Shown: piece by piece, positions 34,440 to 48,539 of the stretch
Layout of the letters: each line of letters opens with the position of its first letter
Position numbering within the stretch: position 1 is the first letter of the stretch
NCBI RefSeq assembly: GCF_011075055.1
Contig: NC_058150.1
Location: 1,364,001 to 1,428,000 of the forward strand
From: Mangifera indica
Taxonomy: Eukaryota; Streptophyta; Magnoliopsida; Sapindales; Anacardiaceae
DNA length: 64,000 nt
Reading direction: 5' to 3'
Translations under genes and position numbers: made by a program
The notes under the pieces: generated by a model
Seen by the model: the letters and a program-made list of their open reading frames with translations, nothing else
The model's database searches: none
What the model was told of the DNA's origin: nothing

Positions 34440-37400
34440 ATGGAGCCTCCGCTCAGTGGATCCGACCGAGACAAACCGAACTCTTCTTCGTCTTCTCCCG
34501 TCTCTGTCGTCTCTAATTTCTGGAAAGGTATCAATAGCTGTTTATCTTTATTTTTCTGTTATTGTAGTAACTATTGTGTTCGAGTTTGATGTAGGACGTG
34601 CTAGGTAGGTGAATTTTTAAGTGAAATGAACTTATATGTAGTTTCGAAGTGATGATATTGAGTTCAAGTGTAATTGTTTTTGTTGTTTGTGAAGATCGTA
34701 GTTTTTTGGATTCTGCTTGAATTTAGTTGATTCGTTTGGAGCTGTCGTATCGTTGTGAAATGAATTAATTCGTGGCATCTTGTGCTGATTTTGTAGCAAT
34801 AGAAATTAAATTATCTAAGAGGTGTCATGTTTAGTTTTCAATGACTTTGTCCGTTACTGCTCTTTAGTTTTTGTGTGCTGTTTATTATTAAAAAATAAAT
34901 AAATCTTTTGCTCTTCTTTCGAATTATGCTTGATCAACCCTACGGAAAAAGTAGATCACTTGTGTATGAAATTCAGCTCCTCACTTTTTTATTTACTTGA
35001 TTCTGTTTGTATCATATGTAGCAGAGGAATATATTTGTCTGTATATTACATATTTCTTTCTCCTTTTTCTGTTCTGTCCAGAGTTTGACTTGGAGAAGGA
35101 GAAAAGTGTGCTTGATGAACAAGGACTTAGAATAGCTGAAAATCAAGAAAACAGTCAGAAAAACCGTCGAAAGCTTGCAGAGAGCACCAGAGGTAAATTA
35201 AAAAAATGATAACTTTTAGAATGCCGTTGTTTCAATTGTTTGTTTGATTGTATGAGACTAAAACGAAGAAAAGTGGGTGGATTAGAAGGGTTACTTTCTA
35301 TAGAAGCTCACCTATTAGTGTACTCCTTTAAACTCTGCTGTCATGGAGGGGTTTTAGTTGCACAATTATTCTTGTTTTCTTTTTTTTGATTTTCTTAAGA
35401 GGCTTTATGTAATTCTAACTTAATGAGAAATTTGTATTGGTGTCTATAACAGATTTCAAGAAAGCTTCACCCGAAGAAAAGTTAAGTCTTTTCAATTCTT
35501 TGCTGAAGAGTTACCAGGAAGAAGTTGACAATCTTACTAAGAGAGCAAAATTTGGTGAAAATGCATTTCTTAACATCTATCAGAAACTTTATGAAGCTCC
35601 GGATCCTTTTCCAGCTCTTGCTTCAATTGCTGTATGTATTTACTGTTTCATTCACATGTTTAGGATTAGTTTTTGTTAAAAATTTTCAGTTTTAAATGTT
35701 GATTAGGTTTGCATTTTTGGTAGAAGAGGTGTATTTGAATGATATAGGTGTTTATAATATTCAGATGAGAACTAGTTATAGGATTCATTACCTCTTTGCA
35801 AAGTCTTGCTTTTTGTGCAGTGGGCATCGTGGCATTTTCTTAGTGAATCAACACTTGTTTCTATGCAGGAGCAAGATCTAAAAATTTCTGAACTAGAATC
35901 TGAAAATCGGAAGATGAAAGTTGAGCTGGAGGAATTCAGGACAGAAGCAACTCACTTAAAGAATCAGCAGGCAACAATAAGAAGACTTGAAGAGCGCAAT
36001 CGTCAGTTAGAGCAACAGGTTGGCCAGTCTTAGTTTACCGTTGTCATAATGATTGTAATTTTATTTTCTGTTCTTTTATTTCCTTGCTGTGCCTATGAAT
36101 GGTAATGTTGGTAGCTACTTTGACTTTCTCAACTTGGGAGTCATGACAGAGTTGATGTGTGAAAATAATCTGATGATGCATCAATGATTTCTATTGAGAG
36201 GCTCTTTATGTTATACACTCAATACCATTCAAAAGTTGCACACTTAACCAAGAGGTGCATATTAACAGTAATTACTGAGGAAAAGACTGTTATAGTGGTT
36301 TAGAGATACACGTCTCAAATTTCTTTTTTTAGTAAGTAATTAATTATAAGGTTTCACAAGCATGATAGAGACTCGAACTCCAAACTACTCCCTAGACATG
36401 TCTCAAATTTTGTTCATGGTATATACACTGCAAAATGTATGTCCTCTAAAGTTATGTATGGTGGCTGAAGGTTTCACATTAGAACTTCTTTTAGTGGCTG
36501 ATTTGTCAATTGCATTGGATTGCAACATGCCATTTGTTAAATTGAGATGGAATTTATTATTTAGATATTTTCTATGATTACCTGCTTTCTTATATTCATT
36601 TAGATGGAGGAAAAAGTGAAAGAAATTGTGGAGATCAAGCAACGCAGTCTAGCTGAAGAGAATCAGAAAACACTTGAGGTTTTAAGAGAAAGGTATCCTT
36701 CTTATTGGTTAAGTAGCAAGTTGTATGAGAATGTTTGGGAATGCTGAGTCTCATTAGGCATTTTAGCCTGCCTATACATAGGAATATTAGGGTTTTAGGA
36801 CAGGTAATTCAGTTCTTAATTTTGAATTGATTTTACATTGTACTTATGTTGTCTGATTAAAACTATAATTTTTAATACTTGACTGTTTTATCTTGATTAA
36901 TGATTTAATTATTTTGGGCAGGGAACAATCATTGCAAGATCAGTTACGACAAGCTAAAGAAAGTGTTGCTACCATGCAGAAATTGCATGAACTAGCACAA
37001 AGCCAGTTGTTCGAAGTCCGTGCTCAGTCAGGTGATATATTGAATCTGATTTTTCTTTTACCTTTAGTTGTTTATTTTCTTAATGTTTTGAGTATTCTTG
37101 CTTGAATTACCAAATGTCAGTTTCCTTTTTGAGAGGAAACTATGAGTTTCTCTATTTCACTATTTTTCTTTTTTAATTTTGTCCTCATATGTTTTCTTAT
37201 GTGTCAGTCTGTGCATACCTTAATTGGCTTGTCCATTTTGTTGTTCAGAGGAAGAAAGGGCGGCAAAGCAATCAGAGGTCAATCTTCTGATGGATGAAGT
37301 GGAACGAGCTCAAACACGACTTCTTAGTCTTGAGAGAGAGAAGGTGCATATTATATTATATTTTGTATTTAATATTGACCCAATGTGTCTTTGTTTTATC

Positions 37401-40400
37401 TTAGTACTTTATCTATTGAACCGCTTTCTCTTTACTGTTCTCTGGAATTCATTGTTAATATTGTTTTGTGTTAAATTGGTGATGTGATTTAACTCATTCC
37501 TTTCACTACACAGAAGATGTGTAATCTTGTTGCAGAATTAGCAATACAGGACAGCTTTTCCCCCCGATATTTTGAACTTACCAAAGAAAAGAAGAAAACA
37601 GCTTTTTCATTAATTCACAAATTCTTTTACACCAAAAAGCTTTTTTAACCTTTATAATCAGCTGCTTGAGTTACTTCACAAGAAAAAGGAGAAAAGGGGG
37701 GGTCTTACTACACCGTATTGCAACCAAAACAAAATTACAAAATCTCAGCTGAATTTCACGCCAAGAAATTAGGAATTCAGTTCACTCTGCATCATCTTTG
37801 TTCTAGATACAACCAGATTCTAAGCTAAATTTTGTGGTTTGTGCATGGCAATAAATTGCAATCTAAGTATAATGAAACAAGCTGAATGTTACGTGGAATT
37901 GTTAATATTGTAATACCGCTCCCTCAAACTGGAAGATAGAGTTTGCAAGGTGCAGTCTTAATTGAATGTTACAATGACCCACTCATTATATTTGCAGGGG
38001 GTGCTACGCTCTCAATTGCAAACTGCAAATGAAGAGAGTGAAAGTAGGAAAAGGTAAGACATTTAGTACTATTTTTCTGTTATTTTAATTCTACCAAAAG
38101 TACATTTTCTATTGCCTTATGGTGACCATAATTTCCCTGGTAGATCAGACAAGGGTATGAGAGCCTCTCATTTCTTTGTTAAAAGTCAGCAGTCTTACTA
38201 TTCAACCCACTTCTTTAGGTTCACTGGCAAAAACCTTTACATTTCATTCTAGCAATTCTATGGTTTATACTTGGGTTGAGTACATCTTGTATATTCATAT
38301 TTGAGCATGTTTTTTTGAAATTGTAATTTTGTTATGTTTAACATAGGAAGCAACCCTTAATCTATGATGTTTGATGCTTGTCACAGTTATTCATATCTTT
38401 CGTATGCACTCTGCTCTAGTTTTTCCAGAATTTCTACTAAAATTATGTGATCTGTTGTAATTGAATTGTTGGTTTTTTCACCTTCCTCCTGATCTAAACA
38501 TCATCCTTTTAGACTCATGTTGTTTAGATTTTCCAGGTTTTGTAATAGAACTCATTATTTTCTGCTGTGTTCCAGTGATTTGGATTCAAATAGCTTCCTT
38601 GAGAATTCTTTAAGTGCCAAAGAAAAGATTATCTCTGAATTAAACATGGAACTTCACAATATTGAAACAATCTTATCTAATGAGCGAGAAGAACATGTGA
38701 ATGAGATCAAGAAATTGAACGCAATCCTCAATGAAAAGGTAATTTACTTCCTTCTCTACCTAATGTTTATAATCTCTAGTAGATATCAGTGTTCCCATTT
38801 TCCTTCTTCAGTACCGGTTTTAGTATTCTTTTGAAAAATAAAATAAAATGTTCATGCAAATGCACTTATGATTAGAATGTATACATACATATGTAGAGAG
38901 CGATTGATGCCCACATGCTCTTGGAGGTTGAATTGTAAAACATGTCTTATCATTTAAGCTTGCCGTCTATTACTTGAAGTTTTCTTTTAATAATGTATCA
39001 ATTTTTTTTCCTTGTTTGGATATCTAGGAAGCTGCTCTTGAGGAGATGAAGAAAGAGCTTCAGGCTAGGCCTACAGAAAAATTGGTTGATGATTTGAGGA
39101 AAAAAGTGAAAATTTTGCAGGTAATTTCATTTCTGGTCACTGGTAGAGGATTGTACCTTGATCAATTTAGTTTCGCTTAACTGAATTTTACTAAAACTTT
39201 AGAAAAACCTGATCAAGTTATATTTTGTTTATTGGTAGATTGCTGGTGCTTGGGTTGTTTAGACTTACATTAATTATTTCGAGTATTTAGTTCACTTGCT
39301 AGTTTTGTGATTATTGTGTCCAACTTCTATGTGCAGAATTACTAACTTGGTGCAACCTAAATTAAGAATGTAGGAGATAGAAGAAAAGAAACCCCCTGAG
39401 TTTTTATTTTTAAGATTTCAGAGTGTGTCTGAATGTTCATTAGGAAGTATGTATGCATCTTTCAATGCTGCATAGTTTCATTTGTGATGTTGTGATGTTA
39501 GTTTACTTCCTAATAATCTTTTGGTGTATCTCTGTTCAAAGTTTTCCTAATATAGGTAGGCATTAATAATTCAACTGAAGCTTAATAGTTTTATGATGTA
39601 TCTCTGTTTGTTTGTTTTTATTGTTTTAGGCAGTGGGTTATAATTCAATTGAGGCAGAAGATTGGGAAGCAGCTACAAATGGTGAAGAGATGAGCAAAAT
39701 GGAGTCTCTTCTTCTTGATAAAAACCGAAAAATGGAACATGAACTGACACAACTGAAGGCATGTGTTTGCTTATTGCTTTGTCAGTTTTATTTTTACAAG
39801 TTTATGTTGACAGTATGCACTCTATAAGTTGAGTATTATATGGATGCTGTGAAGGATTCATCGAAAGGAGATAATATAATTCTTATTTGGGAATTTCATA
39901 AGGTAATTGAACATTGGTGCTTATAACTTTATTCAAGTTATGATCAAAATTGTTTTATCTTTCACTATTCTCAGGTCAAACTGTCTGAGAAAGAATCTTT
40001 GATTGAGACAGCTGAAGGCAAGATAGAAGAGCTTACAACAAAAGTTAATGAACAACAGAAATTAATACAGAAGTTAGAAGATGATATATTGAAGGTTTGG
40101 ATCATAAACTTCCCAAAGCCTCAAAATGCTTATTTACTCTCAAGCTATGCTATATAGATGTTATCAGTTTGCCAATTAATGGTCGCATGTTATGAATACC
40201 AGTGTGTTGAGTTCAAATTATGAATTTTAAGTGGTGTAATTGGGTTTCATTGAGATCACGGGCATTTGAATATCGGGTTAATAGCATACAATTATTATTA
40301 TCTTTTGAATGCCTATTTTAAATGATCAAATATAGTCATAAGCATCCATCTGTTATGTGCATATTGGCGGCAATGGTTACTAGTTGGTTTGCAATTATGC

Positions 40401-42828
40401 ATGTTATATAAACCTTAAAACTTTCAGCTGGTTTGTTTCAGCCAATCCTGGCTCCCCTGTTTTCACCCTTTTCTCTGTTCTAATCTCATTTGCTTGTATT
40501 GCAGGGTTCAAATTCCAGAGACCAAAAAGGAAATCTTTTTGATGAGTGGGATTTATCGGAGGGTGGAGGAAGTGAGCTATCTGAGGTACAACTTCATTTC
40601 TCTTGCTACTCTTCAAGTTGAAGTTTAAAAAATGCGTGCACTTTCTTATGGATCCGAATTAAATTCTGTTGTGCCATTGATGTAAACAAACTTTTTTTTA
40701 TTAACTGTTTCACATTCGGGCATCTTAGGCTTAAATGGATCGTTAGACAATTAATAAAAGGTTAGAACTTATAACCTGTAGGTTTTCTCATGTTGGTCTC
40801 AGAATGTTTTGGGTAGTCCAACAGCAAAGCGGCAAAATATGGTTACAAGTTGCAATCCAATTTATCGTTCCAGTTAAGGTTTTGCTGAGTTCATGCTGCC
40901 TTTGCCATGTTGATAACAGACACAAATGAGTTACATTTGAAAATATGAAATACGGTGATGATATATTTCCTGACTCCACTGTTTTGGAGGCGTTTTTATT
41001 TGGGGTTGTAGCTGTACGGATCAACTTAATTTCATCAATAAAAGGGACTGTCTTCTGGGAGTGAAACTATATAACCTTTTGAGAACATGTCTAAAGCAGT
41101 TGTCAGTAGCAAGATGAAATGAAACAATATCATGTGTACAATGAGAAGAATCCCTACATCTTCTCTGAGAAGTCGTCTTGTTGATTGAATGGGAAGCATG
41201 CAGAGTAAACGCTAAAGTTAGAAATGTTGAGTCTTTCGGTATTTTGTACATTAAAAAACTAAATTTCATGATTATTGGCATTGATTTTATATTAATATTC
41301 AGGGGTACTTTATCTGAAATAACAACCTCACAAAGTTTCAAATTCTACTATGTGAATGATATTACACTGTCATTTACTGAAGTAAAATTCTTTTCTTCAA
41401 CATGAATTTCTTTTTTCACACTTGTCTTGTGAACCAGAAAACAGATCAAGATCAGAGTTCAATGCTTAAGGTGATCTGCAATCAGCGAGATCGATTTAGG
41501 GCACGTTTGCGTGAGACAGAAGAAGTATGTTGTTTATGCTTTTGCTAGTACACACCTATCAATTAATTTTTCTTTTTCAATTCTCTAGGGGAACTGAAAT
41601 TGTTTGCATTTTTCTAATTATAGGAAATAAGGCAGTTGAAGGAGAAGATAGGTGTCCTTACGGCAGAGCTAGAGAAAACCAAAGCAGATAATGTCAAGCT
41701 CTATGAAAAAATTCGTTACGTCCAGGATTACAATCTTGAGAAAGTAGTTTCTAGAGGGTCAAAGAAGGTAAGCTCATATCACTGTACCACAATGTGCTTA
41801 GGTTCTTCATGGCTCAAGCTAATAGTGTCCATATATGGTCACGTGCAGCGCGTAGATGATCTTGAATGTGGTTTTACATCAGATATTGAATCCAAGTACA
41901 AGAAGATGTATGAGGATGATATTAATCCTTTTGCAGCATTCTCAAAGAAGGTTTAACCGAAACACTTTTAGTTAACTGTTAATCTTGTTACATTAAAAAT
42001 ATGTCTTCTATGGAAGATTGAATAGGCCATTTGAAGTTTCTATAAATGTTGCCTGCCTAACATGTGGAAAGAATTTGCAAATCTCAATATACAGATGCAG
42101 CAAACTTTTATATGATGTGTTTTAATATTCATTGCCGATTGTTTTATTACATTTAATTGAATGGATATGTTTACTTGGTGCTATTTGTAAATTGGCCTGG
42201 ACTTACCGAGTCCTTCTGCTTTAATCAGGAAAGGGATCAAAGATACAAGGAGTTAGGTATCAGGGATAGAATCACACTTAGCAGTGGACGCTTCCTTCTT
42301 GGCAACAAGTAATTCCGCCGTGCTTATTTCAGACTTTTTAGTCCATCTTATTCTGTCAATTCTTACGAATCTCAATTTCTAACTTTTCTTTAGCACAACG
42401 CTTCTTGCTACTTGGCAAATATGCCGTGGGCATTTGTTAAATCCCTTCATTCTGTCATCTTGTCAGTAAAATGCTTTCTGCTGTCTCCCTGAATTCTTTA
42501 GGTGCATTCGAAAAACATAATTAATAATCCTGTGTTCTTATGCCTTTTTCCTTTCTTTTTCACCAGAGTTTTGATATTGATTTTTAAACAAATTGTTTTG
42601 CAGATACGCTCGAACTTTTGCATTCTTCTATACCATTGGGTTGCATATCCTGGTGTTTACCTGTCTCTACCGAATGTCAGCTCTGAGCTATCTGAGGTAA
42701 CTATTTCTCGAACTTACCATAACCCCTATTAGTTTTTCCATACTCATAACAGTCTTCTATTTTGCAGCCACGGCAATGAGGAATTTGTCGCAGCAGAGAA
42801 AATCGTTGATCTTCCCCGTGCACTCTGA
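34440..42828 (+). CDS. CASP: Golgi coiled-coil protein CASP (golgin, CUX1-related)
   Basis: Nineteen exons, 676 residues: 34440..34527, 35082..35192, 35453..35631, 35869..36018, 36604..36692, 36922..37031, 37249..37343, 37998..38053, 38576..38738, 39028..39120, 39630..39758, 39975..40094, 40505..40585, 41438..41524, 41624..41767, 41849..41950, 42229..42308, 42604..42696, 42768..42828. The start MEPPLSGSD leads into a charged coiled coil over residues ~50-560. Next is the conserved CASP C-terminal region (NLEKVVSRGSKKRVDDLE, YEDDINPFAAFSKKERDQRY, RITLSSGRFLLGNKYART). One C-terminal membrane segment lies at about 631-650 (FAFFYTIGLHILVFTCLYRM), followed by a short lumenal tail. Plant CASP is a Golgi tail-anchored golgin that tethers membranes. 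Intron 11 is GC-AG; all others are GT-AG. Frame agrees across all junctions. Confidence 0.94.
39759..39974 (+). other. GC-AG intron in CASP
   Basis: The exon before it ends CTGAAG and the intron begins GCATGT; the acceptor is TTCTCAG. No in-frame GT donor nearby gives the conserved join TQLK/VKLSEKE. GC-AG introns are the most common non-canonical U2 type, about 1% in plants. Confidence 0.7.
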
Positions 42829-43778
42829 TCATTGTGCTTAAATACTGGATCAAAATTATGAACAGAAATGTCATACAATGTACAGTTAACAAAAGATGAT
42901 GCTTTCCTACTTATCACGGTAAAGTTGAATCAATTGATAACTGCAATGGATATGAATAGAGGGGGGGTAATATATTCAGATTAAATTTTGATTTATTGTA
43001 AATAGGCACCAAGCATGCCAACACACTGGAGTCACGAAGCAATTGGAAATTTGACAACCAGTTTTGAAAACTCAAAAGGGGAATGCTCTCGACGTTATGC
43101 ATACTGTATGTCTATTATATCAAGTATATATTTAAATTTTGATTATTTATTTTAAAATACATTTTAAAATATTATTTTCATGCTAAAATCTAAACAAATA
43201 ATAAAGTTTATTACGGGTTATCTTTATAATCCGAAAATTTATTTGTGTTCTGTTAAAATAACAAGTAATCTTAAATATCTATCATAACTATTTTACCTTA
43301 CTTAAATTATTATTAAGAAAAAAATATCTTTATTATAAAATCAAATTATTCTTCTACCACCCATGCCACGGCCTACCACCCTCCACCATCTCCTTTTAAG
43401 ATACTATTATCAGACCTATTTTTTTCTTAAAATCTATCTCTTAGATATGTCATCTTTTGTAACTTCGTGATGCTTGCTCTAATTGCTGTGTTAAATCAAG
43501 CTGATAAGAAGGATGTGGGGATTTTCACTATCAAACCCATGTAGTATGGACGTCGTAATAGCCTCCCCAAACGCCCAAAGATGAACCCTGCCCCCGCTTG
43601 CATGCGCACTCAAGCTTCATCAAACTCTCATTTTACTCTCGTCATTTTGATTATAGTTTCTCCCTGTTATTCTCCGCTACTGTTTTCTTTTTTTCTACAC
43701 ACTTTTGAATTAGTTAAGCATATATAAAGACTTTTTAATAAAATAATACCTTATAATTATTATTTATTTAACTCAAAT

Positions 43779-43812
<34 letters not shown>

Positions 43813-44289
43813 ATTTAATCAATAATTATATGCATGATCTGAGGTATAGTGGAAGATTATGCTAACCAAAATCACCCATTGTGGAGTGTATTCAATTTAA
43901 GTTAAATTGATTTGAATTAATATTTAGTTTGATTTAAATAAAATTAAAATTAAAATTTCAGTTTAACAATTTAACTTAAATATTTTTTGAATGGTATTAT
44001 TTGTTTTATCAATAATATTATTTATTAAATTGATAATATATTTATCTTATAAATAATACTATTCAATCTGTTAATGATTTTTTAATAAATCAATTTAAAT
44101 TCAATATAATAAATTCAAATCAAACTCTACCCAACCCATATTTGAGCTCATCTAAGTTGGAATCCTTGATTAAATAACTCAAAGCTCTTTCCTCGTGAAG
44201 AAACCTGCATTCATTCCCTGCTTCCCCTTTTCCTTTGGAAGTCTATCCAAAACCCCGAAATAAAAACAGGCAGAAGGAAACAGTAAACT
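42829..44289. other. Intergenic between CASP and PTH genes
   Basis: CASP 3' UTR at the left. An (AT)n microsatellite of about 29 bp lies at 43782-43810. The stretch 43875-44140 is an AT-rich member of the dispersed repeat (right end ATTCAAATCAAACTCTACCC). The PTH leader lies just before 44290. No other gene. Confidence 0.5.
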
Positions 44290-46399
44290 ATGGAATTGGC
44301 ATTCGGGCATTCTCACACAACCTTAGTGTACAACCTCTGTTTCCCATACCGCCGCCATTCTTTCTCATTTTCTCCTTCATTTTCTTTGAAACCTAAAATT
44401 TTTATGTCTCTATTCTCTTCAAAATCCACCTCTGCATCTTCTTCCTCAATCAGAAACTTCTTTTCAAGTACCAGCGACTACTCTCCGGATTTACCTGAGA
44501 CACCAAAGCAAAATCAGCAGCAGCAGCACCCCTGGCTCATTGTTGGGCTCGGTAACCCAGGAAAGGAATACAACGGCACTCGCCACAATGTAACTTAATT
44601 GTTTCTCTGTTAACTTTTATTCAGCTTCCTGGGTTTTCGTTTTTTGTTGATGGGGCTTTGCTATTTTGATACGTTTTAAGGAGGTTGTTGAAATCTTTTG
44701 CTTTTCTTTATGAAACTGTGTGATAAAACTGGATGGTGTGATTTTGAACAGGTGGGGTTTGAGATGATAGATGCATTAGCTGATGCTGAAGGAATTTATA
44801 TGAGCTCTGTTAACTTTAGAGCCCTTCTTGGAAAAGGTTCTTAATTCGTTGCTTTATCAATTGTTTATGCTGTAGTAGATGTTGGTTTTTATGTCTCAAA
44901 TTCTGTAAAAAGTTTGCATTAAAGATTTTGATGCATCGGCTTTAACTCATGGAGATGATATAAACAAGAACGGGGGAAGATTATATTAGAAACTTCGTAC
45001 ATTTGAATTACTAACTTTAAAATAGCATTAGAAAACATGTCGCCTGAAATATATGGGAATAGCTAAGATGGTAGAGTTAAAGGGAACTAGTCTCACTTTA
45101 ATGGAAGGAATTGATTTTAAATTTTGGAAAGAATAACATGTGTACATGAGTTTTCTACAATCGGTGCTTTATGGTTGGCTTCATACATGTGAGCACTACA
45201 AAATGTCTCCATGAGATGTTGTTAGAACTTTGGATTCTCCCTTTAAAATTTTGCTGATGCACACAGACAATCATACTTGTGTTCGGAAATTGTAAATACA
45301 CTGATCTTGATAGTTTTGGTTTCTTTTTTCCAGGTTTTATTGGAAATGTTCCTGTAATGCTTGCCAAACCGCAAACATTTGTGAATTCAAGTGGTGAGTC
45401 TGTAAGTAAGCTTGTCTGGAAAAATGTTTTGATAATTAGTTTTCAGACTTGTGCTTAGGTTTATGCTTTCTTAGTATTGGAAATGAGTGATTGATTTTGG
45501 TTTCTTTCAAGGTTGGAGCAATTGTCTCATATTATAAGATTCCGTTGAAGCAAGTACTTGTGGTAAAATAATCTTTCTCTGATTGGGCTGATTGCTACTG
45601 CACACTACCTTTCTCTACAACTTGAAGCCTATAATTTTGTTCTACAGATATTTGACGACTTGGACTTGCCTTTTTCCAAATTGCGTCTGTTGCCAAAAGG
45701 TGGTCATGGAGGACAGAATGGGTATTAATTTCCCCCTCAATATTCCAGTAATTTTCTGTTCAAATCAATTGGCATCTTCATTCAACTAAGATCTTAAAGC
45801 AGTTGGGCAGAAATTTCTGAGATGTGTTTTTGGTCTTAAAACTTTTTTTGTTTAAAGGAGTATCATATTAATGATAGACCATTGAAAATGCTGGAAATTT
45901 TGCACAAATTGTGTCAAAGTGGTTCTTTCATTAGAAATTTATTTCCTGATCTGAGTTTGGGATGTTGTATGATCAACCCTTTGCAGGATGAGGAATATTA
46001 TTGATCACTTCAAAGGGAACCGGGATTTTCCACGTTTAAGAATCGGTAGGATTTTTGGAGCTCTGGAATTATATCTAAACACTCTTTCCATAAGTTATTA
46101 ATTGAATTTATGGCACTTTTTCTTAGGGATTGGACGGCCACCTGGAAAAATGGATACTGTTAATTATGTTCTTGGGCCTTTCAATCAACAAGAATGTGAA
46201 GAGGTATGAACCAGATTTGCAAACATACTTGAAATAGAATTTTGTGATTGGATGGTGGTGCCTAATTGCTCGCCTAAATGCCTTTCAGTTGGATTTTATA
46301 TTTCAACGTTGTGTTGAAGCAATCCGCATTCTTTTGCTTGAAGGATTCGATAAAAGCGCGCAATTTGTCAACGGTGCCAAATCCATAAAACTAACTTAG
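44290..46399 (+). CDS. Organellar peptidyl-tRNA hydrolase (Pth family)
   Basis: Eight exons, 44290..44589, 44752..44836, 45334..45401, 45512..45562, 45648..45721, 45987..46045, 46127..46203 and 46289..46399, give 274 residues. The first ~75 residues are Ser/Phe-rich and low in acidic residues, a likely chloroplast or mitochondrial transit peptide. M39 offers an alternative start. The Pth fold follows with VGLGNPGKEYNGTRHNVGFE (catalytic His99), AKPQTFVNSSGE, the conserved Asp in IFDDLDLP, and KGGHGGQNGMRNII. The enzyme releases tRNA from prematurely terminated peptidyl-tRNA. Plants also have CRS2, a family member recruited to group II intron splicing. The catalytic residues are present, so hydrolase activity is the simpler reading, but CRS2-like function is not excluded. 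The frame is intact. Confidence 0.92.
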
Positions 46400-46734
46400 T
46401 TAAGCAACATTCATTGATTCTGAAAGAAAAGCCTTCTGATATTTGGAAGTCAATTAATTAATTGGAGTTTTGAACATTCATTCTTTGTTAAAGTAAAAAT
46501 AGGCAACAAGCAACAATTATGAAACAGTGCCCAAGGTCCATATATATTTCTGTGTTTTGATCCTTCTGTATCATCATAGCATGACCTGGTTTCAATTTGT
46601 AATATTGTTTTGTCCTCATGCTTTATGGGATATATTTATGTATTCATAAATTTCTTTCTCCATATATAAATTTTTTGTTGAATAGAGAAATGTGGTTGAT
46701 TTCCTTTACTAAAGTATTACTGCCATTATCTCTT
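46400..46734. other. PTH 3' flank
   Basis: Presumed 3' UTR and AT-rich flank of the PTH gene. No other feature seen. Confidence 0.5.
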
Positions 46735-46880
46735 CTGAATTTCATAATCTCTTTTTGAGTAATATGTTTTTTCTCTTGGTGTTCACCATAAAACTTCAGA
46801 AAATTCAAAGGAAATCTAAGAAAAATTTAGATGGATAATGTGATTTAGTTGACTTCATATTTTCCATCAAAATTCATATT
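46735..46880 (+). pseudogene. Fragment of the small-ORF family (leader plus first codons)
   Basis: Aligns with the leader and start of the 48540 and 52944 copies (AAAACTTCAGAAAATTCAAA, then ATGGATAATGTGATT, then ATTTTCCATCAAAATTCAT). A TAG follows directly after the fifth codon, and homology stops at about 46880. It is a truncated fourth copy. Confidence 0.6.
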
Positions 46881-48372
46881 TATTGATGATAGTAAAAGTT
46901 CAATAATTGGTAAATATTATTATAATAACAAAAAGATTAATTACTGTTAATATTTTTAATGACCATAAACAATAATATATCAACAAAAATATTTATCGTT
47001 ATTACGATTTTTATAGAATAAAACTTATGCCACCTCTTTATATATAGTAAAATTCTTTCCAACATTAATATTTTTTAATTGAGGAAACTTTTTGAAATTA
47101 AAACTCTTTAATATATTTGTAATAAATATTTATCAAATAATATAATAAATTACATAATAATACAAAAATAAATGGTTATTAAAAATATATATTTTTAATA
47201 AATGTTTTCATAAAAAAATTAATAGATGTGGCAATTGGACAAAGCGAGTACGAGTAAAAAACCAATCGCCCTATATACAAGTAAAAATATGCACACTTAT
47301 CTAATTTTGTGGGTATATGCGTTTCCATTGGTAACCATAATTAGATCCAAGTTATTTTAAAAGAAACTAATCTCTTCATTTCTTTTCATATTCTAAAACT
47401 TAGACTCTTTCTCTGAAAATGTCGAATTTGTATTTAATATATTTTTCTCTTTCAATTCTTCGTAAGTCTTTTCTCATACTTTTCCTTTTTTTATTCTTCA
47501 TCTTACTTGATTTAATATTTATAATAAATCTTTAATTCATTTTTTTATTTTCTTTATTTTCATCGATGCATTCCCTAATAGATAATAAAGTTAATATGTA
47601 ATTGTCCTTAATAGATCTTTATATTAGAAGTTCGACTACCGCTACTCTCACTCTAGAGCTTTTTTGATTAATCTTGTAAAGATGTTTCATCTTTACAAAT
47701 GTTGGCTTGTTAACAGACAACTGATAAGAAAAGAAGGTAATCTTAAAGTACGTTGTGAAAGAAAAAAAACAATACTCTATTTGAAATTATCATATCATCC
47801 TTGCGTATTTTAAAAATTATATTATCGTTATAATTTTTTGTTATATGATATTTATATCTATAATTTGTTGTATTTTGTTTAATTTTGAAGGGGTGTAATT
47901 ATCTTCTTTTTTTTAACTAAAAAGAGACATATTGAAATTTAGAATTTTCAAAAGAGCCACAAACTTTTTCAAATTTCTAAAAAACCCTTAAAATTGTCAT
48001 TAACACCTGGAATATTTTCAAAAATAATACCCTCCAAACATACAATTACAGCTCATTGACGCCTCTTTGTATAAAAAGAGAAGATGAAGGGGAGGAGAGT
48101 AAAGGGAAAAATATATTTAAGTTTTGATATTTAAAGGGTTTAATTGAAGTTTTTTAAGTTTTTGGTTATACGATGATTTTGAAAAATGAATAATAGGGAT
48201 AAAATGGTAGTTTCATTTCTTGATATTACTTTTTCATCATCGTAGATTAATTTTAGATGGAAAAGTGTTATTTATTCACATTAGGGGCGTAAATGGTTTT
48301 AAGGCCAAACCTTGGGTGGGAACAGAGATTAACTGATTTTTTTCTTGGAAACAAAATCTACTAGTTTTTGTA

Positions 48373-48420
48373 CCAGATTCTGCATTAATGACGTTGGATT
48401 TCCTTAAGTTACTATAAATA
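48373..48420 (+). promoter_or_regulatory. Promoter block of small-ORF copy 2
   Basis: CCAGATTCTGCATTA, TGACGTTGGATTTCCTT and TATAAATA (48413-48420) precede the ATG at 48540 by about 120 bp. The block matches that of copy 3 nearly base for base and that of copy 1 in order and spacing. Confidence 0.55.
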
Positions 48421-48539
48421 CGTCCTCACTCTACCTTAACTCTCACCACCTCCTCTGAAATCCAAAATCTCTTTCAGAGTTTCAAATTTTTTCCTATAAA
48501 ACTTTAGAAAATTCTTTAGGAAATCTAAGAAAAGTTTAG

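Noticed and set aside
37500..37990. Possible retroelement fragment in CASP intron 7 (ACCGCTCCCTCAAACTGG)
   Set aside because: Only a short reminiscent string; no LTR pair, coding frame or flanking duplication found.
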